From: Synchiropus splendidus
Lineage: Eukaryota; Chordata; Actinopteri; Syngnathiformes; Callionymidae
Reading direction: 5' to 3'
DNA length: 64,000 bases
NCBI RefSeq assembly: GCF_027744825.2
Contig: NC_071345.1
Coordinates: 11,192,501-11,256,500 of the forward strand
The notes under the pieces were generated by a model, which was not told where the DNA came from, did no database searches, and was given only the letters and a program-made list of their open reading frames with translations. The position numbers and the translations under genes are program-made. Shown one piece after another: positions 35,635 through 47,480 of the stretch (position 1 is its first letter; each line of letters opens with the position of its first letter).

Positions 35635-38010
35635 CAAGGAGTGAGCAACCGTAACGTTCCATAAAAGTCTCAACAATCGTAGACAAGGAAGAGCTGCCAA
35701 TGGGACGTTGCGCCTTTGTGTTTGCTGTGTGTCACTGAGGACGACAATTACCGGAGCGAAGGAATGGCTTCTCCCTCCTGCCGGTCCTGACAAGCCAAAT
35801 TATGTGAAAATTGAATATCAAGTGTCAAATACCAATGAATGATGAATGGGAAAGCAAAAGGAGCGCACCTTAAAGTAACCAGTATTTGCATACAACACCT
35901 TTTGACATTAGTGAAGACAGACATTTGGCAGCGCTTGGATGCTGCGAACCAAACGTGAAGCGACACCTGTCAACGCCACTTAAAAATGAGTAAATTTGGT
36001 GCCTAAGCAGCTTCCAGCGTAGCGCCAGTAACAACCACACGTGTTCTGTTAGCACCTTAGCCCAGAGCTCGTCTCTCTGGCCGGGGTCAAGATTTCATTT
36101 GGCTTCAGACGCTTCAGTAATTTGACAGACGTCGGGACGAATACTGACATGATTTATAAAAGTCGGGAAAGTTTGCCAGCGAAGAACTGATGCCAACACC
36201 TGAGAGGCAACCGGAGGATGTAGTTTGAAGGATTTGTGACACAAAATGTCGGCAGATACAATATATGTAATAACTGATAAAAGCATAGACAACATTGGAT
36301 ACCGTCAAATACACCTCATAACAAGCGACCAATGTAGACTGCAGTTCTGACTCCCAAATAATAGACGCCAACCTCTCAATATAGCTTTGCTCATTACAAG
36401 TCAAGTTCAGCTCTTGTTTATGTTTCAACCTGAGCAACATCCAAATGAATGAAACTAAATGTACAAGCGAAATCTCACGTGGTCATGTGACCCTAAGTAT
36501 GTTTGAGGTGTTCAGGCTGACCCTACAGCTTCACGGTAACTGCGATAACCATCCAATATCTAGACCAAAGTGGTCTTACTCCAATAGATGGTGGCAAAAA
36601 GAAAATCAGGAATACAAATCTGAGTCCATCTCTTAACACAAGAACTAACTGATGCAATGCATTATGGGACTTGCAGTGAGAGGCTTTTTTTAAATGTTAG
36701 GATATATATTCAAACATATTGCAGGAGTCATGTTGGATCAACTACACACAATCTATACCAGGGGTTCAGAAAGACAAGAAGACAGTTCAGACTTTTCATG
36801 CTGAGGAAGAAGACAACTCACTCATTGTATACACTTATGCATGTAGTCTGATCAGATCTTAAGTCTTCCATGTTTTCATGAGGTGATACGTGTAGCAAGC
36901 ATTTCATCTGAACTACTCTGACATGCACAGTTGCGTAAAACCAAAATAGTAGGAAGTGTATTAGCTGAGACAGACATGCAGGAGGACTAATGAATTACTA
37001 GGAGATGGGGTGAGCACAAACCAGTCCTCACGATCTGAACCAAATTTCGTTCAGAACAAACAGAATCAGGTCATTTTCATACGGGAAGATGTGTTTGCAT
37101 GAAGGGTGTTCATTCAAATCAGGCGTCTAATTCAGATGAGAGTGGGCCATGTAAACACAGCTATCGAGGATTGCGAGATGGAGAGCACCTTTTGACTCGC
37201 CGCCGAAGGCTTCAGGCGCTTGTGCTTAGCACTAACCTTCAGAGGACTAGTTGTCACTTCACTTTTATTGCCACCCATATTCAGGCAAAAACAATGTGAG
37301 GGCAACACTTTGATAAAATTGCATTGACATTTGACAAAGAATTTTTCTAGTCTACGACAGTGACTTCACTGAAACGTAGAGTGTGAAGTCATGTGTCCCC
37401 ACATCGGGGCAAACAGGTCAGCCCAACAGACTTAATATGTGTTGTACGTAACAGCGATCCAGACACCTTCAGGAGCTCACGCCTCTTAGCACCACCTGGC
37501 TAGCCCTCAAGCTGTAAATCACCAGCTTCAATGGAACATTTTGGTGAGAATTAGCGCCAATGAAGGTGACCTCTGATTTAATGAATATTCTGTTCAACCT
37601 CACTCTGCTATTGGGAGGCAAAACAATGTTTAAATTCCTCTCACACCCTTGTGAGCAATTGTTTTTCCACACACAGGCTCATTCTAAATATTTTGGTTCT
37701 CAGCTTGTGTTATTGTTTTCCATCTTCCAGCGTGTTTTGTTAAAGAAGCAGACAAACACTGTGTGAAAGGGATTTGCTGCTTGTTATGAGGGAGCCGTCG
37801 CTTGCCTGTAAGACCCAAGACCATTCCCCCTCCTATCCTCCGTGAACCAACGTTGCTTAATCTCCTCTCGGATTCGCTTCAGAACGACTTAAGGGCTATT
37901 ACTGATTCTGCTAATGCCTCCTGATGAACGCAATACTCTGACGCATATTCAGATAACAGCGGAACAGTGCACGACCCAAAACGGTAATGGAAAGGAACAG
38001 AGCTTATTTC
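35635..38010. other. Unassigned noncoding sequence
   Basis: No gene, RNA or mobile element could be supported. Confidence 0.5.
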
Positions 38011-38030
38011 ATTTATTTATTTATTTATTA
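38011..38030. repeat. (ATTT)n microsatellite
   Basis: About five tandem TTTA units, directly visible. Confidence 0.9.
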
Positions 38031-38123
38031 GCAGCCAGGCAACTCTGTGTGCATCTGCGTGAAAGAACTAAACCTCTAATGTATTTAAAACAGTTTGATG
38101 GGTAGTTCCAGTTTGAGCATTTA

Positions 38124-38200
38124 CAGTTTGACTCGTCTTGGCCCCCGGGGCCACATGTGGCCCTTCCCATTGAGCATGCTGGCCCGAATGAGCCTCCCAT
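38124..38200. mobile_element. Possible hAT-type MITE fragment
   Basis: TTTGACTCGTCTTGGCCCCC, GGGGCCACATGTGGCCC and CTGGCCCGAATGAGCC resemble the left subterminal words of the hAT-type element at 16056 (TCAAACTCAAGGC, GGGGGCCAAATCTG, TATGTGGCCCG). No opposite end or target duplication is seen nearby, so this is at best an end fragment. It could also be an unrelated GGCCC-rich sequence. Confidence 0.35.
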
Positions 38201-39699
38201 CTGTTGTTATAACAGAAACTGTCATTACGTTTCCTATTAACAAACTGTAAGGAGACACCAACAACTCTTCTTTCTGCATTCTCCGTCACAGCTCAGCCTC
38301 CTCCACAATGTTCGTCCTCCTCTCCTTTTACTTGGCGTCTTCATCTGCAACATTCCTCATCTAACTTGTCCAACCATGCCAGTCTGGCCTCCCAGACTCC
38401 AAACCGTGTCCCTCTGTTATACTCATTTGTATTATTATATATTGTGTGATCATGACTACAACAAGACACTGGAGGGATAGATTGATAGGGAAATGTATCG
38501 CGGTACTCTGACCCCTCAAAATAATAACCAGACTTCATTTCTTAGTATTGATTTTATTTATTATCTGAAAATAAAAATTGTAAAGTTGAAGTAAACAAGA
38601 CCTCCGCACCTCCTCTACGGTAGGTGTTCTGGCTGAAAAATGCGTTGTTCTCTATGTCGACATACGAATTTTCAAGATGTTAGCATCGTCATTGACTTCC
38701 CCTGCTCACCCTCGATGTAAAGTAAGTACCAAACGTCAGTTGCTCTACAACATGCAACCAAGACCAGCAAACCACAACTGTCATTTCCTTCTTGGGCTTG
38801 ATCGACAGTTGAAGCCAGCCAATGGCCGACATCAACTTTCTACGTCTATTTGTATTACGTTATCGTTTATTCAATTGACCCATTGTCGTGTTGTAGGACA
38901 TTTCGATGATGGCGCCACAGAGCTACTCCGCTATATATCACTGCTGAATTTCCAGTAGAGGCAGTCTTTATCTGAGCACAAGGTGTGCACTTGTGTATTT
39001 TTTTTTTGTTTTTTGGTTTTTTTTGTCTCTATGTCTACAATGTCGATTGTGTTGTTGCTTGGTGAAAATGTTACTAAGCTGCCGAGAAAAAACATTGACA
39101 AATTTTCTTACAGGCAATCCAATCTAATCTAAAGGCAGTGAACATGGCCGACAAAGTAGCAGCTACACAATTTAAACCGGACATTTGGACGCATTTAGAG
39201 TTTCACGTTAAAACAGGGAGCCCATGGATGCTTTGTGTACAGTAGGACCAACAATTTGTTTGCATCAATAGCTTCATGTCACAGTACTTTCAGCGACAAA
39301 TTTGACACACTTTTTTCAAGACATATGTATGTGTGGAAAAATGGAAAAGCTGCTATCAGTTAAACATTTTTGGCTTTATTTGTCCCTTCAATTTTGATTT
39401 TAATTGTGTGACTGAACATCGTAACACTGTGGTTCCATCTTGTCATGAAGTTCTGGAGCCACTGCTCACCTGACTTGCAAACAGGAGGCTTGTGAATCAG
39501 CTGTACTTCAGTTTAATGTGGGACCCCCTGCGGAAGGAAGCGCATTAAGGTTGCTCACTACGGTTTTAATAACCAGCAGGCCGACTGAGACTATCAAACT
39601 CCATCAAGTGACTTCACACTTTACTAGAGAGGATTTCTAATCACACCACCGCCGCACGAAACAGATTGAGCTCATAAGGTTCATCTTTGGAGCCCGGAG
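38201..39699. other. Unassigned noncoding sequence
   Basis: No supported gene. T-rich runs at 38998-39025. Contains the word AATCTAATCTAA but no transposon ends. Confidence 0.5.
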
Positions 39700-40120
39700 G
39701 CAGAGACGGGGTTAACATTCCCCGTGTCTATACATGAGTTATGATTCACAGTGGAGGTGTTGGAAGACTTATGTCCCTGGCAGCATCATTTCCAGCAGCA
39801 ATAGACATCATCGCGAGTTTGTTCCCGCAGACCCATGAATGGCGCCATTGAGAAACACGAGCGGTTATCGTTTCCTCTAATAAACACGCTGATAAACAGC
39901 AGTGCGACGCAGATGGCAACATAATTGGCTGATAACTTTGAATAAGTGCGACGGCATCACGAGATGATCACCGAGGTTTTCATGTCATCCTGGAACTCTT
40001 GAGAATGATATATTTTCCCCTTTAATTATCGCCCGCATCCTTTCACATCTGCACATTTGATGAGCATGATAGTTATTAGGATAAATACTTGTGGATGAAC
40101 TCGCAGTGATGATCAACTGC
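39700..40120. promoter_or_regulatory. Possible conserved noncoding block
   Basis: A repeat-free stretch with GATA-type and TAAT-type words: GCTGATAAACAGC, AATTGGCTGATAAC, TTTAATTATCGCCC, ATAGTTATTAGGATAAATAC. The composition resembles vertebrate regulatory elements. Conservation cannot be judged here, so this is a hypothesis with arbitrary edges. Confidence 0.2.
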
Positions 40121-40890
40121 AGTAAATAAACAGTCACAGTCTCTTGCTTTCTAATGAGCGCACATCTTCCATGTTGCTGCGCTGGAGAGCAAACATAGGT
40201 CATGTTTATTCATTAGATGCCAATATGGGCCACTTCAAAAGGCTGTCCGGTTGGTTCCCCCGGGAATCACACGCACGCACGCTCGCACACACGCGCACTC
40301 TATCTATCCATCTCATCCTGAGTTACAGTACATTTCCTTTGGCTCAGACAGCTGCACCTGTCTCTCTGCCAGGACTCCTGCTTTATTCACTGTAAAGCTT
40401 TCGCAGATAAACACAGCAACCCCGCAGCAGCCATGACTCGCATACGCACAGCACAAAACTAACAATTGCATTCCGGCAACCTCCCTTAGTCTGGCTTACG
40501 ATCAGAGCAGAACAAAACATGACTGTTCTGGGAGCGTTCCTTTGTTTGATTCCCGCGTTTCTCTGTGTCGATCGCGCTCCCTCTCCACACTTCTCTCATT
40601 TTCCTTTACACTAAAGCGTCTCAGTCATACCTGGAGCTTCCACAGAGAGCAGACCGGTCAGGGCGGGAGGACGCAGACAGAATGAGAAACTAGCCCGGAC
40701 ACAGTGGGATTTAGAGTAAAGTTTGTTGATACATGAAAGTTACCTCTCCATTTCTTTAGCTCCCTATTGCAATGCAGGACAGAGCGGCATGTGAAGCTGC
40801 CGGGAGACGGGAAATAGTTGGGGGGGAAAAAAAGCTATCATGCAAGGTGATCGAAGGAAATTCTGAGAAGCACCGGCACAAGTTCTAAAA
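40121..40890. other. Unassigned noncoding sequence
   Basis: A short CA/CG-rich run (about 40268-40300) and ordinary sequence; no gene supported. Confidence 0.5.
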
Positions 40891-40950
40891 TACATATATA
40901 TAATTATACTGGCTGCTATCACTGGCTATATATATATACATATATATATA
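40891..40950. repeat. Interrupted TA/CA tract
   Basis: ACATATATATAATTATA, then 20 bases of mixed sequence, then TATATATATACATATATATA. It is the first of two TA tracts within 170 bases. Confidence 0.85.
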
Positions 40951-41021
40951 CTTTTTTTTGCCACCCACTGCGCTGAGATCAGAGGCCTTTGCGTTGTGTT
41001 TTGTCAAGTGTGACTCACAAC

Positions 41022-41022
41022 G

Positions 41023-41058
<36 letters not shown>

Positions 41059-41059
41059 T
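41022..41059. repeat. (TA)n microsatellite
   Basis: Two TA runs separated by a single G (TATATG), about 38 bases in all. Confidence 0.95.
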
Positions 41060-42056
41060 GATTTATTCTTTTCTGATCAGCCTTTGCTACTAACAAAACA
41101 GTATTTTCCATTGGCCCATTAACCACGTTCTTTTTCTGTTGAATAAGATGCCAAGATGTATATTTCCAAACCAGCGACAGACAATGCTCTAAGTCTGCTT
41201 TAGCACATCAGTAGGGTTGCTGCACCGACTCACATCGATTTCAAGGACCTTTGTGAATTGCTGCAAATCATTGAGCATTTCTTTCACAACACACGTATGC
41301 AGGCGGCTGAACAACGGTCCAGAGTTCCAAATGTAATTCAGGCATCATCATTAGACAACAGATGCTATCTGTCCATCTTCCAACCTTCCCTGAATATATC
41401 GGGGATCGATATGCTGGGGTTCTCCCTCGTGACTGTGAGGGGAGTCCAGCAAATAAAGCGACTACCTTCAAGCGGGCGAAGTGGGAAGCAGCCAAGCAGA
41501 TTAACTTGACACCGGAGCCCGTCGCTCATTTATGCTGAGCTAACAAGTTTTTCCATTTCCTCTCCACCCCTCACGCACCCCCTCAAAAAAGCTTTTAAGA
41601 ATGCGGCTGTACACACGTCCCATACGCTTAAGTAACTGGATTAGGCTTTACTCTCAAAATGGATTATTGTAGGAGAACAGTCACATTGTGAGCGGGCAGA
41701 TAAGGTTATTGAATATGCCAAACATAGTTGCAAATATCACTATTTGATGTGAATTTTGACCGGACATTTGCCTTGTTTTACTGCCCATTTCAAACAAAAC
41801 TTGGTCATAAGCCACATATCTTAACTTGATCTTAAACTGACTCACAGACCCTCGCTGGTAAGTGGTTGCTAAATTCAAGAGAAAAAGCAAAAAAGCAGCA
41901 GCTCATCATTAATATTGAAATTATGTTGACCTAAGATAAAATCAGTTCTAACTCCAGAAAAACTTTGATGGTAAATCTCTTCAGATGTGTTTGCGCTTGT
42001 CGAACACCAGCCTTTCACATTTCACTTTTTTGATGTTAAATTGAGGATTTTGTTAT
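41060..42056. other. Unassigned noncoding sequence
   Basis: No gene or element supported. Confidence 0.5.
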
Positions 42057-42116
42057 TCGCCCTGTGTTTGTGTGGGTTTCCTCTAGGCACTCTGGTTTCC
42101 TCCCAAAGACCCCAAA
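42057..42116 (+). mobile_element. V-SINE core fragment
   Basis: TCGCCCTGTGTTTGTGTGGG followed by TTTCCTCTAGGCACTCTGG and TTTCCTCCCAAAGACCCC. This is the fish V-SINE core (normally CTCCCCGTG-GTGTGGGTTTCCTC-GG-ACTC-GGTTTCCTCCCACAGTCC), plus orientation, with both ends missing. Confidence 0.65.
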
Positions 42117-42197
42117 CAGACACAGACTTTTGGCAACTGTAGATTGTTGGTGGGAGAGAGCTTCCCTGCAGTATGGTAATATGGGTGTCTCTGAGCT

Positions 42198-42567
42198 CCA
42201 GCTCCAAACTTGAAGTCCAGGGGCCAAACCTGTCCGCGTAAGACATTTAACATGGTCTGTAAGAGGGTACAGCGTGTTTGATCTGATTCACCACTTATTC
42301 AAAGTGCATCACAGGAACATCCAGCTAGTGTGAGTTTACCTCCCACAGTCCAAAAACATACCAAGGTTGAGCACTCAAAATTGCCCTCTGGTGTGAATGG
42401 CTGTTTGGCTCTGTGTGCCCAGCCACCAGTTCAGGGTGTTCCTTGCCTCTCGCCCCACATAAGTGGAAAAAGCAGTGGAGAATGAATGAATTATAGAACA
42501 GCGTAATGTTCGGCCCATGACTTCGACCGTGTACAAAACTTTGGCCCATTGCATGAGGTTCGACAGC
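42198..42567 (+). mobile_element. Degraded hAT-type element interrupted by SINE sequence
   Basis: The left portion (42198-42276) reads CTCCAAACTTGAAGTCCAGG, GGCCAAACCTGTCCGCG, then AACATGGTCTGTAAGAGGGTAC. It parallels the left half of the hAT-type MITE at 16056 word by word. The right portion (42503-42567) has TTCGGCCCATGACTTCGACC, AACTTTGGCCCATTG and GAGGTTCGACA, comparable to the right end of that family. SINE 3' sequence (42336-42494) sits between the two halves. Nested insertion is the simplest reading, but the copy is very decayed. Confidence 0.45.
42336..42494 (+). mobile_element. V-SINE 3' region fragment
   Basis: CTCCCACAGTCCAAAAACAT, CTCAAAATTGCCCTCTGGTG, TGAATGGCTGTTTGGCTCTG, CCACCAGTTCAGGGTGTTCC, TTGCCTCTCGCCCCACAT and CAGTGGAGAATGAATGAAT follow the standard order of the 3' half of fish V-SINE-like repeats and end in the typical GAATGAATGAAT tail. 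The tRNA head and core are absent here. A separate core fragment at 42057 overlaps it only slightly in content, so the two may be one SINE split by another insertion or two partial copies. Confidence 0.7.
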
Positions 42568-44135
42568 CTTGGCCTCAGCCTCAGCCCTGGCCTGGGTCTG
42601 CAGCAGGGTGTTTTATTGCATGAACTCAAATTGTCAACACTGGAAAACATTTGTGAGCAAAAATTCTAAAATAAAATTTGACGGCTTCATGAGCAGCAAA
42701 ACCTATCGTGGGAAATGATGATGCAAAGCGAACCTCAGGACACCGTATTAAACCACCACCTGTTTCAATGCTGTTCACTGCACACGCTGCTCTGCGATTC
42801 AAGGCGCATGATTATATTTCATACGCATCGACAATTAAAACAAATGAGTATCGACAGCACGCAGCAGCTGAAATAATCCAGTGATGATGGCAGCCAACAG
42901 GTAAGTGTTCGGAGAAAGTGCAGTGAGACACACCGTGAGACAATGAAACACATTGCAGGCCTCTAAATGGCACATTGATCTGCGCCGCAGCATGGCCAGA
43001 CACATCAGATTGCCGAATGAAAACAAAGGCTGCATGCAGAAGGCTGACACACACCATCAGTCACAGATAGCCCGCGGTCCCAATAATTACCTGCCGTATG
43101 TAAATCCATAGAGCAATAAGGCAGGTTATCCCTTTATGAGACCCTGGCGTTATTATCCCAGACAGCCAAGTGCCACTGGCCAACTGCTGGTGAATGATCA
43201 CGTCCCACAGAGACCAGAGAGGGAAATTGAAAAACAGCCATTTCGAGGGGTGGAGGAGGGGGTTTCAAAACACGGTTGACAATTTGTGTTCATTTGTTGG
43301 CAGCATCGAGAGAGATAACGGCAGCTCATCTGATCATCGGAACGTCGCCATTGGCGCAGCCGTACGAATGATGTCAGCGTTTGAGAATCCCACTTGCGTT
43401 TTTATACAAAAAGCCACCAGGAATGGAACGTATTTTTAACTCTAAACAGTGGAATAAGCTTTATTTTAATTCAACTTTTTGTTGTTTTCACTTAGACACG
43501 CACAAGTTTATCTGAGCTGCGCCTATCTCAGGTTGAGCCATCAACAAAAACAATCGCGCCCCCAGGCCCCCATTAACGTTTGTACCAGGCTGAGCAAGAT
43601 GGAACCCAACTGATGGGTCCAGCTGACAGAAATGCATTTCCATATGATTATCAAGAAACTGTCTCATAAATCATGCCATTTATATAAGAGAATTTCTGAA
43701 CATCTAAGGCTTCACGTCAGATTGGGCAACACTTACCAACCATTAAATACGCTTGCTTATTTACTGTTAATAGTCAGTAGTGTGTATTGTAATATTTAGA
43801 GTGGCCATCCCAGGTGACAGTGTAGTCTTAAAAAGGCATTAGTGCATAGTAACGATTAATTCCTGGTGAATGTGCCGATCCTACAGACGCAAATATGAAG
43901 TGTATTTATGCTAATATGGCGCCTGAAATGCAACCATATCTTAATATTACAGTATATACCAAAGAAGTGTTCTGAGTTAAATGATGACAGCAATGGCTTC
44001 AGTTTGGTTTGAGAAGTGTGTGTGTGTGTCGGGGGGGTTACATCGTGTAAATAGTTGTTTACACGGGACGGTCCAGGGGACCACACAAGTCATAGCACCG
44101 TTTTTCTTTTGCGTTCTTAGTCTCCCGAGTACGTG
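42568..44135. other. Unassigned noncoding sequence
   Basis: A short CAGCCT/CTGGCC run at 42566-42598, a GT run at 44018-44028 and ordinary sequence. CAG|GTAAGT at 42900/42901 is a perfect donor, but no open exon precedes it. Confidence 0.5.
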
Positions 44136-44372
44136 TTTGCGAATCCCAGGATGGTGGGGAAAGGTGCCTCCTCCCTTGCTTCTGACTGGCTAGAATGCTT
44201 TTCCGAGTTATTTTGCTGAAGAAATGACAACTTAAGTTAAAACATTTGCCTCTGCTCAGCTCCTTAGCTCAGAGGTTCAGCTCCAGCTATTTACATTTTT
44301 CTGGCCAAATGAAATGGCCAGTCAGAGGACAAGGAAAGTGTTACCGAGCCCTTCCATTCTGCGATTCGCAAA
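44136..44372. mobile_element. Palindromic-ended MITE, copy 2 (partner at 14.75 kb)
   Basis: The left end TTTGCGAATCCCAGGATGG (44136-44154) is inverse to the right end CCATTCTGCGATTCGCAAA (44354-44372). Similarity of the arms extends inward: TTCTGACTGGCTA on the left faces GGCCAGTCAGAGG on the right. Interior words TGACAACTTA, AAAACATTTGC, CTCTGCTCAGCT and AAATGAAATGGCCA are shared with 14745-15015. It is a non-autonomous DNA element with no coding capacity and no clear target duplication. Confidence 0.65.
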
Positions 44373-44439
44373 TATGGGACTTGAAGTGCTGCACTACTTG
44401 GATGAGTGCAGATGATGCGTTCATGAGTGTGGGAATATT

Positions 44440-44672
44440 CGGAACGGTCGTGAGTCGGAACCAATCCACCGGTCGTAAGTTGGATTGAACGCAAGTCAAA
44501 TGCCATTCAAAATAGCCGATGTGAGGGTTATAGTTACTACTGTAGTGGTAGATGGCTGTGTGAGAGTGTTGCAAGACATTGAATAAAATAAAATTTTAAA
44601 AAAGCATCTGCTGGCCGTGGTCGTAAGTACGGGTGGATGTCGAAGTAGGTCGTAAGATGGATGTTACTACAG
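44440..44672. repeat. Island of repeated GGTCGTRAG words, probable MITE remnants
   Basis: The word GGTCGTRAG occurs four times (about 44446, 44471, 44619, 44648), spaced around an AT-rich middle (ATTGAATAAAATAAAATT). GTTACTACTG followed by TA at 44533-44544 and GTTACTACAG at 44663-44672 look like two ends in the same orientation. This suggests pogo-like elements with TA target sites, or a partial tandem arrangement. The family and boundaries are unresolved. Confidence 0.4.
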
Positions 44673-45073
44673 AAAATAAGAAGGGTTATGATGGCTCACA
44701 GGATTAGTGTGTGGTGTGGTGGGGGACCTTCCTAAACTGACACCAATGGATCGTAGTCTGTGCCAAAATGTCCTACATCTGAGAAGAAAAGTAAACAATT
44801 CAAATTCCAGAGACCTGCTCTTTTTATTGTTGTATCGTTTCCGTTCACGTCAAAGCAAAACACAAAGCTACATCCTTTCATGTAACAACAAAATGTGTGG
44901 GGGGGAAAAAAGTGTTGTTATTCCCTGCGATATGAATGACAGACGCTGAAGCCGAGGAGTGGCGCACGGCATTTTGAAGTATTTCAGACGATTAGTCACC
45001 TACTGAAGGAATAAGTGCAAATATCAAGGGATAACGACGGAATTAGCAAGGCTGCAAAAACGGACAGACAAGT
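44673..45073. other. Unassigned noncoding sequence
   Basis: Nothing supported beyond ordinary sequence. Confidence 0.5.
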
Positions 45074-45174
45074 GATGTCTGCGCTGCTCCCTGTGGACCC
45101 TGGAGACGTTCCACGGATTGATCAGAAACAGATCGAGGGCCTGCTGGGATTACAGACTAAGCAATCCTTGAGCG
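45074..45174 (+). CDS. Weak candidate exon, unknown protein
   Basis: An ATG at 45074 opens a frame of about 34 codons (MSALLPVDPGDVPRIDQK, then an acidic/Leu-rich stretch). It meets a strong donor GC|GTAAGT at 45174/45175; unspliced, the frame ends at a TAA formed within that donor. About 60% of third positions are G or C, slightly coding-like. The candidate acceptor just upstream (ACAAG|TG) is poor, so if real it would be a first exon or a small unspliced frame. No family recognised; chance is a serious alternative. Confidence 0.2.
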
Positions 45175-45179
45175 CGTAA

Positions 45180-46566
45180 GTGGAGTCGCTTTCATTATTT
45201 AAGACAAACAGTGTGTTTTGTTCCTGTCCAGCAGATTTTCTCTCATTATATTCTGGTCGTAGCCTGCAAACATCAGAGCGGAGGCTGACTGCGGGTGCTA
45301 ATGGGCTGCTATTGCTAGTCGACATCAGGAGTTTTTGTTCTCTCCGCTGGCTTTGCTTAGGATCAAAGGCTGTCTGAAAGACTTTGTTTCTCAGCATGAC
45401 TACAGCCCAACCTATGTGAAACACATACAGCGTGGCACCTTGAGCACACAAATGCAAATGTGGCCGTCATCAGCATACACGTGAGATTGTCTTTATCGGT
45501 CACGGAATCACAAAAACGCCTCTTATTTTGACACGAGAGTGCGGAATATATCCCCATTGAAACGGCACATGGGCTACAGCAGAAGCCAAATCACGACATC
45601 TTACCGTATTAATCCATCATCTGGGAGCATTTGCATATCTGTGTTTGCAAATTAAACGTATGTGGTGGAGTTGTTGTTTTTTTTTCCTGGTATAGAAAAA
45701 AGCCTTGGCTAAATAATTAACTCCTGACTTTCATTCCGGAGCGATGGAAAAGCTCCAGAGGAGAAGAAAGAAATACAGATGAAACAAGTGTGGCTTACAT
45801 CAAGTACAGCTGAGAGAGAGACAAAAAAGCTTCTCTTTATTCCAACCTCTGGGAAGACGTGCTCATTATTTAAGTAAAGTGGAGGAACCATTTCCCGGAG
45901 GAAGATATCAAATCATCGGAAGAATGACGATTGTTCAACAAAGCATCTTTACTTATCGTCAAGCAACATTTGAACTTGAGCCTAATTATAGTCAACACTT
46001 GCCTCTCAGGGCTAATCTTTGTTACTCACTGCCATTTGACGGAAGAACTGTGCTTCATGTTTCACCTCCAACGGGCCACGGAGCGGCTGCTGTCTTGGCA
46101 TGTGTGTATATGTGGCTGCAGCCGAGGGCTGCAGTGGGGGGCTTCATCATCGCCACGGTCCCCATTCATTGCCGATGCAGTGAAACAACTCTTCTTTCCC
46201 TTGAACATAGAGCTCCCTTTTTCACCCTTTATTCCCCTAAGAAAACGAATTAAAGTAAAGAATCTGGCCCATTAAATACCATTTAAACAAGCAGTCTACT
46301 AGGTTTATGATACTGAGCGGAGTCATTTTCAAAGTTGCTAAAGCATTAGTGTTTCATTTCATTACAAATGGAATCAATATAATCGTCCAGATGATATTTG
46401 TTTTGAAATAAAAAGGAAAGACACTTTTATTAAGGTAATATTGGCATTTAATTATTACAATTTCTCATTATGGATGTGTTTTTATTGCCTTCCATTTCGC
46501 CCACACGGCCCACGCGTTCATGTCTGTAGAAATGTAGAGTGTGTTCCTGTCCAAATTCTAGTGTGA
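45180..46566. other. Unassigned noncoding sequence
   Basis: No gene or element supported; a T run at 45678-45687. The 124-codon frame at 45879-46253 has no motif or splice context. Confidence 0.5.
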
Positions 46567-46625
46567 GCACAGTGTGAACAGCGTTCTGAAAGGTGCTACA
46601 TAAATGAAGCTTTATTACTATTGTT
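46567..46625 (+). mobile_element. LINE 3' tail fragment
   Basis: GTTCTGAAAGGTGCTACATA and AATGAAGCTTTATTACTATT match the final 60 bases of the LINE fragment at 12200-12258 (TTCTGAAAAGTGCTATATAA, ATAAAGCTTTATTATTACTC). Only the extreme 3' end is present, as expected from heavy 5' truncation. Confidence 0.6.
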
Positions 46626-47065
46626 AGATATTAACAAATTACCTTTGCATATTCGGGGCGAGGAGATTAAATTGTATTATCGTCAACAAGGTTTAATTTG
46701 TAATCATTTTATTCTCATGTTCTTTGACATGATTTTCACTACATGAAATAATAAAATGCAATATGTTTTTAATGCATCCTTCCAAAAACACTTCAAACTT
46801 AGCTTACTTTCTCTCCTTATTCAATCCAAAGGTTGATAGAAAAACAGGTAGCTATCTCAAAACCAGTCTTTCCACATGAGCGTTTGCGTATTTTGGAAAT
46901 CAACAGAGGATCCTTGAGCACCTCCTGCCAACTGCTACACAACCTTCACTTTGTTTAGTGGTTTTTGACAACTTTGCTTCATGACAAACGCTGGCATGGA
47001 GCCCTTGAAATATCAGTTCCAATTCTGTCAATGAAGCTTATTGACATTCTGTCTCATCTTCCTTT
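46626..47065. other. Unassigned noncoding sequence
   Basis: AT-rich ordinary sequence. Confidence 0.5.

Positions 47066-47480
<415 letters not shown>

Noticed and set aside
42855..42902. Perfect CAG|GTAAGT donor at 42900/42901
   Set aside because: All frames upstream from plausible acceptors contain stops, so no coding exon can be built.
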